DNA of 64,000 bases from Dryocosmus kuriphilus (lineage: Eukaryota > Arthropoda > Insecta > Hymenoptera > Cynipidae). A model generated the notes under the pieces. It was not told where the DNA came from, searched no databases, and worked only from the letters and a program-made list of their open reading frames with translations. This document shows, one piece after another, positions 11,068 through 20,221 of the stretch; position 1 is the first letter of the stretch, and every line of letters begins with the position of its first letter. Made by a program: the position numbers and the translations under genes. The stretch is from NCBI GenBank assembly GCA_038277395.1, contig CM076190.1:228938082-229002081 (forward strand), read 5' to 3'.

Positions 11068-11870
11068 GTGGATTTTCTTAACACTATCATGGATAACTTC
11101 CAAAAACAAACAACTACAATAAAATATCTAAAGGCGGGAACTCTGACCTCGCCTAGTCTAAATACTGGTGGATTTAGTGAAATCATTGAGATAGCAAAAA
11201 GATACGATATTGGTATAACAGCATTTCAAGAAAACTGTTGGCCGGGCGAGTACGCATCAATTTCTAAGGATAAATACATTTTTTACTATGGGGGAGCTAA
11301 AGGGCGCACACTTGGACCGGTTTTCTTATTAATAAACGAATTTCGCAATTATGGATTTGCAATTGATTAATGATAGCTTATCATATATTGTACTAAAGGG
11401 TAATTGCTGCAAATAGGTGCTAATCAAAGTGCACTGACCTACCGAGGATAAAGACGAAGATACTAAAGATCTCTTTTTTACGAAACATTCGAAAAATTTT
11501 TTTAAAGTTCTCGACGTTTGATACAAAAATAATATTGGAAGATTTAAACGCGAAAATTGGAACACAACCAACGTGTAGGCCTACAATAGGGCCAGGAAGC
11601 TTGGATGACGTCGGTAATGATAATAGGACTATGCAGAGTAATACACTTTGCAGCTTCAAAGTACCTTGTTATCAAAAGCACATATTTCAAGCATAAAAAT
11701 ATACATAAGGCCACCTGGACATCACCAGATCGTATTACTCACAGTCAGATTCATCACGTTTTAATTAGTAGAAGACGTCACATGTACAAAAATTCTCGAT
11801 GTAAGATCGTACATGGGAGCGGATTTAAATGCAGACCACTTTCTCGTGATAGTGAGACTAAGATCTAGAC
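11068..11870 (+). pseudogene. LINE endonuclease domain, 5' fragment of an RTE/CR1-type element
   Basis: The first frame (11068-11370) reads as the start of an APE-type endonuclease. It has the N-terminal strand (IKYLKAGTLT), then YDIGITAFQENCWPGE, where the catalytic Glu is followed by Asn. KYIFYYGGAKGRT and FLLINEF follow. After several frameshifts the domain continues through LEDLNAKIG (near 11540), NDNRTMQ (near 11615) and HKATWTSPD...HHVLISRR (about 11690-11770). These match the DLNAKVG...SNDNG...HKATW...DHVLI pattern common in arthropod RTE-like LINEs. No RT follows, so only the 5' part survives. Confidence 0.65.
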
Positions 11871-11889
11871 TACTGTCAATTGAGAAAAC

Positions 11890-12726
11890 TTGCCGCCCAG
11901 AACCAACATTCCGTCGAAATTAAATACTGAGTTAAAAAATAAAATATTTCAGTTTTTATTAATGAATTATAAAATAAATAATTAGAAAATTTAAAAAAAC
12001 AACCCTAAAAGCCTCACATAATTAATGGACGAATCTTATTATAGAACTCGCAGGTCTCTCCTAATATTTTATAATTGATAAGTAATATTCAATAAATAAT
12101 ATTCAATAATTATTATTATTTATTTTATAATTAGTTATTAAATAATATAATATTTTATTTTTTAATAATAAATTAGCAAAAGCAGTTTTAAATTTCGGTA
12201 ATTTAAGAATCTGGGGGAAATGAATAATTCGTTAATTTTATAATTCTTTAGTGTTAAAATTTGTAAATTTTATAATTCAGTAAATTCTAATTTCAGATAT
12301 CTTTAATTCGTCCTTTGCGTAATTAGAAACTTTTATTTTTTTTGAAAATTAAGAATTTTGCCGTGCTTTTAAGTTACAGAAATTTTATAACTCGTAAATT
12401 TTTATTTTCGTCAATTTTAATATCGACAATTTTGAATTTTGGCAGTTTTAAATTTCAGCAATTTTAAGATTTGGAAATTTAAGAATTTGTGGAAAATTAG
12501 CAATTCGTTATTTTTATATTTCGTTAATATTAGAATTCGATATATTTTAATTTCGGATATTTTTAAATCCGTTATTGGCATAATTCGAGATTTTTATTTT
12601 TCGATAATTAAAAATTGTCTTGTTATTTTAAATTTCCGAAGTTTTATAATATGTCAATTTTTATTTTCGGCAATTTCCTTTTTCATTAATTTGTATATAC
12701 GGTATTAATTTCTTTCGTTATTTTTT
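11890..12726 (+). repeat. AT-rich tandem repeat, ~260-bp unit, left part
   Basis: Phrases such as TTTAAATTTCGG, AATTTAAGAAT and TTTTATTTTCGTCAATTTT recur in the same order in two successive blocks (about 12188 and 12448 onwards). The array continues at 15006-15260 beyond LINE B copy 1. It contains no gene. Open frames here are chance products of AT-rich sequence. Confidence 0.55.
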
Positions 12727-12745
12727 ATTAGTCCCTTTATAATTG

Positions 12746-14986
12746 GGAGGTGATCAATAGAGAGAGGTGTGGATGGTAAGGAATCAGTGAAGAGATAAAT
12801 ATGGAGAAATGGACGGTATACTTCAAGAAATTGCTAGGAGGCGTGGATAGCAAAGTGAAGGGGGAAAGCAGAAAGTGCAAGGAGGGCGGAATGGAAGGGG
12901 GGAATGAGGTGACCAGAGAGGAGGTAAATCAAGAAATTAATAAGTTAAAAAGAAACAAGGCGACAGGAGAGGATGGAATGGAGAATGAAGCGTTGAAATT
13001 TGGAGGAAGAAGGATTAGAGAAGAGATCTGTGAAGTATGTAGTAGAGTATGGAGAGGGGAAGGAAGGCCCAAGGATGGAGAACAGGGTTGGTGGTTCCGT
13101 TATTAAAGAAAGGTAGGGGTATAAAGGTGGAAGATTATAGAGGAATCACTCTCATGCCAGTAACGTATAAAACTTACGCGGAGCTGCTTAAGAAGGGATT
13201 AGAAGAACAGGTAGAAGAGAAAGGAAGTATTCCACACCATCAAATAGGATTCAGGAAGGGGATGGGAAAAGTGGATAACATTTTCGTTCTGAATTATCTA
13301 GTCAACAGGAACCTGGGACAGAAGAAAGGAAAGCCAGTTGAACTCTTCGTAGATTTTAAGGCAGCTTTCGACTCGGTGAATAGGAAAGTTTTATGGAAGG
13401 CAATGAAAGAAAGGTGGGTCGACGAAGAGTTGATTGAGAGGATAAAGGAGGTCTTTACGGAGACGAAGACAAGGGTGAGGATCGGGGAATAGAAAGGGGA
13501 GGAGTTTTGAACAGGGAGGGGTCTTAGGCAAGGGGGACCGCTAAGTCCATTGTTATTTAGCATAATGTTAGCAGACCTAGAAGAGAAAGTGGAAAAGAAT
13601 GGTAAAGGAGGTACAGTGCTAGGAAATAAAAGAATATACTCACTAACGTACGCGGGCGATGTGGTGCTTCTATCAGAGTATGAAAATGGAATGAGCTTGC
13701 TAATGAAAGGATTCGAAGAGTATGGGAGAGAGAAAGATTTTACAATTACTGTGACGAAGACAAAAATAGTATGTTTTAGAAAGAAAAAGAATGAAGTAAA
13801 GTATGGATGGAAGATAAATGTAGAAATGGTGGAAATGGTAGAGGTGTTTTGTTATTTCGGGTTTTTGTTCGAAGCGGTAGGTATAAATGATCTACAGGTG
13901 AAAGAAAGGATGGAAAGTACGAGTAAAGTGATGGATCAAGTGTGGGGGATTGGAAAAAGAAGATTCAAAGAGGACTGAAAGATGAGATTATGGGTGCTTG
14001 AATCGCTGGTATGATCACTGATGTGTTATGGAGTGGAAATATGGGGGTGGAAGGAGAACAAGAAGGTAGAAAACATGCAAGAAAGATTTCTGAGATGGGT
14101 TATGCGAGTAAGCTGGACCTGCCCAGGTTATACGTTGACAGAAGAAACAGGGAGAGAGAAATTGGAACAAGGCAGTGAAAAAGGGTCTGGAATTTCGAAG
14201 AGAAACTTAAGAGTGGTAAGGGTAGCAAAATAGCACAAGTGTGCCGACAGGAATTAATAAATAGAGAGAGGAGAGGTAATACGGGATATTCAAAATGGGA
14301 GGAAGAGAGATGGTAAGTTAGAAGGGAATGGAGAATGTGTGACGAGGGGAGGGAGTGGCAGGAAATTGAAGGGAAAATGAGTAAGAAGCAGGAAGAGAAG
14401 AGGTGGGAAAAGATTATAGGATCAAAGTATAATAAATGGTATAAATTCGTCAAGATGGAAGGGCTCCCAGAATATTTAGGGAAATTGAAAAAGGAGTGCA
14501 GGTGGTCCAGGATGATACGTTTCAGAATGGGTGAAGGCATGAATGAATGTAAATATTGGATGAGTGAAGAAATGAAGATGTGCAGGGTATGTAGGTATGA
14601 AAGGGAATCATGGGAGCACGTGTTGGAGAGGTGCACAGGCGAAGAGGAACGGGGAGAGAGCGTGGTAGATAGTGTTAGGTGGATACTGAGCGGTTGTTGA
14701 CAAGGGGAAAACTGGGTGAAGAGCTTAGAAAAGAAAAGGGAAGAGAAGATGTATGTGGGAGAAGAAAACCAAAATCGAAGGAAAATTAGTGTTTCGTGAC
14801 TTGGAAAAGCTTGAATAGTAATGGTAAGAGGAAATGGAAGCCCTGGAAAGTCTCGCGCTCTTGTTAGATATTAGATAATAGATAGTAAGATATTATTTAA
14901 GAATTTGTACATAATGAAGCGTTCATAGGTTAAGATAAGCATAAGGCCTTCAAAACCGTAAGGGAGAGTAGTAAACGAATCAATCA
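12746..14986 (+). mobile_element. LINE B copy 1, 5'-truncated non-LTR retrotransposon
   Basis: It is flanked by a perfect 19-bp target duplication, ATTAGTCCCTTTATAATTG, at 12727-12745 and 14987-15005. The interior codes only for RT and the C-terminal part of ORF2, so the copy is 5'-truncated. The 3' UTR follows (about 14701-14975) and the element ends in a short AATCAATCA tail. The protein resembles the LINE family common in ant genomes (motifs GRNL/NRNL, YADDVVLL, WEHVLERC). It is the same family as 15965-23002. Confidence 0.85.
12801..14700 (+). pseudogene. LINE B copy 1 ORF2: reverse transcriptase and C-terminal knuckle
   Basis: Successive frames give the RT fingers (NKLKRNKATGEDGMENEALK, 12801-13106) and palm (VVPLLKKG, YRGITLM, HHQIGFRKG, LFVDFKAAFDSVNR, 13049-13492). 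The catalytic-box region is at 13550-13978. The box reads YAGD (13649-13660) instead of YADD, losing a catalytic Asp. After the thumb (MCYGVEIWGWKE), a separate frame (14335-14700) carries C-X2-C-X8-H-X4-C (CRVC...H...C), the knuckle of R1/Jockey-type ORF2 proteins. Several frameshifts separate these pieces. There is no endonuclease because of 5' truncation. Confidence 0.8.
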
Positions 14987-15005
14987 ATTAGTCCCTTTAT
15001 AATTG

Positions 15006-15879
15006 ATTAATGAATAATACAGTACTTTATTTTTTAACTCAATATTTATTTTCGTCAATTTTAAATATCGACAATTTTGAATTTTGAGAACTTTAAATTT
15101 CGGGAATTGAAGAATATTGTGAAATTAATAATTCATTAATTTTATAATTTGTTAATATTATAATTTGCAAGTTTTATGGCTCGTCAATTTTTATTTTCGG
15201 CGGTCTTCTTTTACGTTAATATGTACATTCGCTATTTATTTTTTCTTTATTTTTTATTAGCCACGAATGTAAAAAAATGGACAAAATTAATAACTTTCAT
15301 AGAAAATAAATTTATGTGCGAAGAAAATTTTAAAATGGGAGTTTTTCGTTGAAAAAAATACAACACTTAAAATGATCATTTTTGTAAAAAAAAATGGAAG
15401 AAAAGAGAATATACATGGTAAAAATTTTAATAAATAAAAAACAAAGTAACTGAAAAAAGTGGAGACACCTAGAACCTCGGAGTGCAGCTTTAGATTTTCA
15501 AAATAAGAATTGATTTTTAATATGGTGATTTTGAATTTTCAAAAATGTGACTTGAATATTCCATACAAGTGTCATTGAAATTTCAAAAAAGTGTTATTGA
15601 ATTTTTAATACTTGTTGAATTTTAGATTACAAAAGTTCATGAAATTTACGACACTTTTGTGTCCGTTCAAAACTTCCAATACATTTTTCGGAAATTTCAG
15701 CAAGAAATTTCTAACAGTGTGCAGTTTACGAACTTGGTCTTGGTCGATATTCACTGGACTACATAACGAATGTCATTCATTATATAGAAATCTTTATTTT
15801 TCAGATAACACAGTTCATCTGAAAAACACAGAATTTGGAGGAATGAGCTTTAGAAATAAAATTTGTAAGTAAGGATATC
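15006..15879. other. AT-rich sequence; first part continues the ~260-bp repeat
   Basis: 15006-15260 continues the array that ends at 12726. The rest is AT-rich with runs of A and no credible coding sequence. The 86-codon frame at 15612-15872 shows no motif and is not called. Confidence 0.4.
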
Positions 15880-15964
15880 TTCATTTAGATCCATAAGTTA
15901 AAACTTTTGCAATGATTCCGAAACGTATTGTGAAGTTAAAGAAAACAAATTCATGGAAGAATGT

Positions 15965-16050
15965 TTTAGTTTAGTTTATTTAACCTCTCTCCCTTTTATG
16001 GGTTTGAGGGCCTCCGCTCTCTGTACAAGAATTATAGGAACTTAGGATGA
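15965..16050 (-). other. 3' UTR end of LINE B copy 2, in inverted orientation
   Basis: Read on the minus strand it gives CTTGTACAG, then GCGGAGGCCCTCAAACCC, AAGGGAGAG and a TAAA-rich tail. LINE B copy 1 ends with the same order (TTTGTACAT, AAGGCCTTCAAAACCG, AAGGGAGAG, then its tail; 14905-14986). It abuts the target duplication exactly as a LINE 3' end should. Confidence 0.6.
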
Positions 16051-16204
16051 AACGGAAAACAACAGAAAGTGGTAGGGGTTAGGAGGGATGTTTCAAAAAT
16101 TGGAAGCCCTCATAAAAGGGTTTAGAGAGGAAACAAGGCGGAGATTGGATGACATGAGTAGTACGGTAGGTCATTTTAACACTTATTTCTCTGATTGAAA
16201 ATGG

Positions 16205-16445
16205 CTACCCGGGAAAAGTAGCCCACCTAAGCCGGAAACACACTTGAAAATCTTTTTCAAATCGGTCAATATCTTCTGTTCGTTCTTCAGATTCACTTTT
16301 TGAAATTTTAGGTAAAAACACTAAAAGTTAGGCTTTTTCTAAAATGGCCCGTCTGCGTTAGTAATGCGTTTTAGGGGTTTCTCGACGATGAAAAGTCATC
16401 ATATGGAAACACAAACTCAAAATCAAGAACCAAAAATGGTCCTAC
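16205..16445 (+). repeat. Left TIR of the unrecognised DNA transposon
   Basis: It is inverted relative to 19180-19424, with roughly 75-80% agreement by eye and a few small gaps. The best-conserved block is 16251-16285 and the stretch from 16312 to 16420. Confidence 0.75.
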
Positions 16446-16612
16446 TTCAAATGCAAGTTGTTGAGATTTGTCGTGGCTGGTTTATCTTGCACTTAGCCTC
16501 TTTTTGTTTTAATAGCAGAGCGAACTTACACAGAACATACGTCTGACAAGTTTGCTAGTTGGTTGTGGTTGTCATTGCCTTGTTAACTCTTGTTAAATTC
16601 TAAGCCTCCACA

Positions 16613-18991
16613 GTGGCGAAATTTTCAAAGAGGGATCTTGTTCAGTGTCTAATATTTGGCCATCCTGAGGAATTTGATAAAACGGTTCTACCTTCAAAGG
16701 CTGACGTTTCAAGATGTTGCCAAGAAACCAGAAGGGCAATAGGGTGTCAATCTGGTGGCAACAGGGAGCCTTTATTTCAGAATATCGCGAATTAAGTAAT
16801 TATGAAATTAACAGCAATTTGGGAATCTTCTTCTATTCTGATAGTCTCAGACAGACGCGTCAAACAATTCATACTAGACTTTCACTCAAAATGCATAACC
16901 CTTAAAGCACTTTTGATAAGCCAATCCACATCAGATAACACAAAGCAGCAAAAGACTGCATCATTCAGAGAGGATTCCGCAAAATTATTTAATATTGTCT
17001 TTTGTAAATGCAAGGATTTGGCTTTCTGCTCCTGCCCCAAAGAGAATAAAGTGCCAGTCATTGAGCAGGCTTTTTATCTTGACCAAAAAAGTTCTCGATT
17101 GATGTTCATCTCGTTAGCCGATCGTTCTGAAATAGAAAAATTGCTTAAGATATCAGAACGAGCTGCAAAACGAATGAAACTTGAACGGCGACAGGGTGGT
17201 TTATTTTCTTTTTCATCGTCTGCAAAAAATAATACAGATATATACTTTGATGGGGAAAGTGATGAAGAAGACGCTTCTAAAATAGAGAACGATGCTTCTT
17301 TCGATGCCGATAGTAGAGGTGTAGTTGAAGATGATGTTACTTTACCACTTACATTCATTAGGAGCCAGTCACAGCATTCGCAGTCGAAACTTGATTTATC
17401 TGAAACAGCAATAATCGCTCAGAAATATGGCTTAAGTTCACGGGCCGCCACCCACGTAGGCAAGTCTGTGCTGCAGGCAGCTAAGAAGGCAGGTTTGTTT
17501 TCTGAGGAAACCTCTCAAAATATAACTTCTGACGCTCTAGTGATTGACAAAAGCAAAATAAGGCGTAAGACCAGAAAATCAGGCATTGAATTGAAAGATG
17601 AAGCATACCTTCAAAATCCTATATGTGCTATATATTTTGATGGCAGGAAGGATACACCTTTGAAAGCTATTGGGTTAATAAAGGAGGAAAATATTGCCAT
17701 AGTAAATGAGCCTGGCTCACAGTACGTAGGTCATGTTGTCACTCCGTTCGACTCTGCCCAAGATGAGTCTGATGCTATTTTTAATTACATCACGATAGAT
17801 CTCAAAGGCGGTTTCGATGAAGTCGTTGCTTCTGGTTGCGATGGCACAAATACAAACACATGATGAAAGGGAGGCATTCTTCGAAAACTGGAAGAAAAGA
17901 TTGGGCGTCCCTTGCAATGGGCAATTTGCCTTTTACATTTTAATGAGCTCCCACTCAGAGCTCTTTTTACATTTATTGACGGGCCTTCTTTTGGTCCAAA
18001 CAGTTACACAGGTCCAATAGGATCAAAGCTTCTAAATTCCGAGACACTTACAATTGCGAAGTACAAATCTATAGAATGTGACTTACCTGACATGAACCCA
18101 AAAGACCTCAGCAAGGATCAGAGGTACCTCTACGAAATAGCAAAAGCTATTCACTATGGGAAATGCTCAGTCGAACTTACATCTCGAAACCCAGATCCTA
18201 TTAACCAGGCTCGCTGCCTTACCGCTGCAAATAGATTGCTAAGATTGTACGTGTCAACTAAAAGGCCAACAAAGGAAATAGAAGTAATAGTGAATTTCTT
18301 ACTAACAGTACACATACGTTTGTGGTTCACCATAGGGAAGAAAAAGTCAATTGCTGATGGTTGTCGTCAGCCCTTCGAAGCCACCAAGCGGTCAAGGTAT
18401 CCTTCCTTGAAGTACCGGACGATGGTAAACGCATCAATTCAGACCAACGCATTCTTCGTGATGCCTGAAAATGTTCTCCAAATGGTTGTGTTGGTGGGGG
18501 AGTGGGGTTGTGGGGGATTGGGTAGGGTTAGAATGGTAATGGATCCAAAGCTTATCGTTCGCAGATATGGACTAGAGAAAATCCTGAAAGCAGAAGAAGA
18601 ACAAGAAAGTGTTTTAGGGTCTCAATTAAGGTATAGTATTATCCCGAAACTTAATGTTGAGGCAAATGCTTATACAGACATGATTATTTGGGACCAGACT
18701 GATGCTTCAATCACTGCCCCTCCAGTTTTAAGGAGCATAGCAGCAGTTGAACTTACCTCTAAGCTTTCCGCGCCTGATGGTCTGGTACCTGAATAGAACT
18801 TCACGTCTTTTCCTTGTCACACTGCTGCTGTGGAGAGAACTGTGAAGTTAGCCACGGAAGCCTCAGATAAAGTCATCGGCCCCGAAGCTCGTGACAGATA
18901 TATACAATCAACCCTCCTCCGTCGCCAAGCTGCCCCCTTATTTGACAGTAAGTGGCAATTTGTGAGTGTTCATGAAGGCGCTAAGTCGTAA
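16613..18991 (+). pseudogene. Transposase of an unrecognised DDE-like family, four nonsense codons, no frameshift
   Basis: From the ATG at 16613 (MAKFSKRDLVQCL) one frame runs 793 codons to the TAA at 18989. It is broken only by stops at 16793-16795, two adjacent TGAs at 17861-17866 and a TAG at 18794-18796. The N-terminal half is mixed, with an acidic stretch (DGESDEEDASKIEND, about 17248-17292). Conserved-looking blocks are GCDGTNTNT just before the double stop, KGGILRKLE, PLQWAICLLHFNELPLR, NPDPINQARCLTAANR and, after the last stop, FPCHTAAVERTVKLATEAS. The layout recalls an uncharacterised protein family scattered through arthropod genomes. The Asp of GCDGT and the Glu of AVERTV are candidate catalytic acids. 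Not a known named superfamily to me. Confidence 0.7.
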
Positions 18992-19179
18992 TAGACACGT
19001 CCTACATATATGTTTGTTTAGTTGGGTCGGGTATGGGTGGAGCCAGGTGTGCAGCCACCTGCACGTGGTAGACTCTGGGTCACTTTCTTTAGTGCTAGAA
19101 AGTGAGCCAAGAGCTGTAAAAACACTGCTTCGTTTTACCCGAAAACACGCACCTTTACCCCTTCCTCTCTCCCTGAGGT
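18992..19179 (+). other. Transposon 3' non-coding segment
   Basis: This lies between the transposase stop and the right TIR and holds no gene. The 97-codon frame at 18966-19259 overlaps both and is judged a chance frame. Confidence 0.4.
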
Positions 19180-19424
19180 TTGAACTAGGACCATTTTTGT
19201 GTCTCGATTTTGAGTTTGTGGTTCTCTATGATGACTTTCTATTGCCGGTAAACCATTAGAACGCATTGCTAGCGCAGCCGGGCCCACTTTATAAAAGCCT
19301 ATCTTTTAGTGTTTTTATCTAAAGTTTCAAAAATTGTACCACAAGGAACGAGCAGAAGATATTGACCGATTTGAAACAGATTTTGCAAATGTGTTTCTGG
19401 TATAGGTGGGTTAAACTGAGTAGG
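19180..19424 (+). repeat. Right TIR of the unrecognised DNA transposon
   Basis: It is the reverse-complement partner of 16205-16445. Its outer edge lies next to resumed LINE B ORF1 sequence. Confidence 0.75.
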
Positions 19425-20221
19425 ATAAACTATGTAAAGAGGCGAAAGATAAGTTATGGGGGAAACTAGATCGTAAAGAGAATAGGCAGAAAGAGACTGA
19501 AGATCAGAGAAAAAATGAGACAAAACAGTTGGAAGAACGGGTAAGCAAACTAGAAATCAGAAACGGGCAAGTGAGGAAGGAAACAGGGAGGAACGAAGTG
19601 ATAAAATGGACTGATAATAACATGCGAATTGTAAATGAAAGTTTGAAGACGAGACTGAGCGAGATTGAAAGAAGACTGGAAGAAGAAAAAGGGCAAAAAG
19701 GAAAAATAACATCGTTATTCAGTGTTTGAAAGTGGTGAGTGAAACAAGCGAAGCGGAAATAAAAAATTTGGTGAGAGATATTAGAGTCTGGGTGAAGGTA
19801 TAAGGAGTTAAGAGAATAGGGGGACGAAGGAAGCAGAGGAAGGAATGGTAATAGTAAAAGTAGGAAATGAGAAGGAGAAAAAGAAAATTATGAAGGAGAA
19901 AAAATTACTGAGGGGAAGAAGGGAAAGAATTGAAGAAGATTTGACATGGAGGTAGAGAAAAAGTAGGTGGCAAATAGACTAAATGGCATGGTTTGAAAGG
20001 AAAAAGGGGCATATGGTTTGGATAGATAGGGAGAGACAGGACATGTATAAATGGGAAGGAATGGCGTTGGGACGAAGAAATTGAAGAAATAACGAGAAAA
20101 GGAAAAAGACAGGAAGAAAGTAAAGAAAAAGAAAGGACAAAAGAGCCTAAAGAGAAACGGGAGGGGTTTCCAAACGAACAAAGGGGAAGAAAGTGAGCAG
20201 CCAAGGTTGGAAGAGAAAGAC

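Larger units (their letters stand above)
16205..19424 (+). mobile_element. DNA transposon of unrecognised superfamily, 3.2 kb, with ~240-bp TIRs
   Basis: The segments 16205-16445 and 19180-19424 are inverted copies of each other. Shared blocks include TTTCAAATCGGTCAATATCT, GTAAAAACACTAAAAG (TAAAAACAC on the other arm) and CACAAACTCAAAATC. Between them, one reading frame (16613-18991) spans nearly the whole interior. This is the classic layout of a cut-and-paste transposon and argues that the protein is its transposase. The element sits inside ORF1 of LINE B copy 2, so it is younger than that insertion. I could not identify a target duplication with confidence, and the outermost 10-15 bp of each arm are uncertain. 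Confidence 0.75.
16088..20180 (+). pseudogene. LINE B copy 2 ORF1 (coiled-coil), split by a DNA transposon
   Basis: ORF1 starts at the ATG at 16088 (MFQKLEALIKGFREETRRR). It is interrupted by 16205-19424 and resumes at about 19430 with a highly charged helix. The frame at 19529-19729 (ERVSKLEIRNGQ..., LKTRLSEIERRLEEEKG) has the heptad pattern of a coiled coil. A Lys/Glu-rich stretch with multiple stops continues to about 20180. Coiled-coil ORF1 proteins are typical of LINE particles. The exact end is unclear because of frameshifts. Confidence 0.5.

Noticed and set aside
14100..14636. 178-codon minus-strand frame
   Set aside because: Shadow of LINE B copy 1 ORF2; purine-rich coding strand leaves the antisense open.
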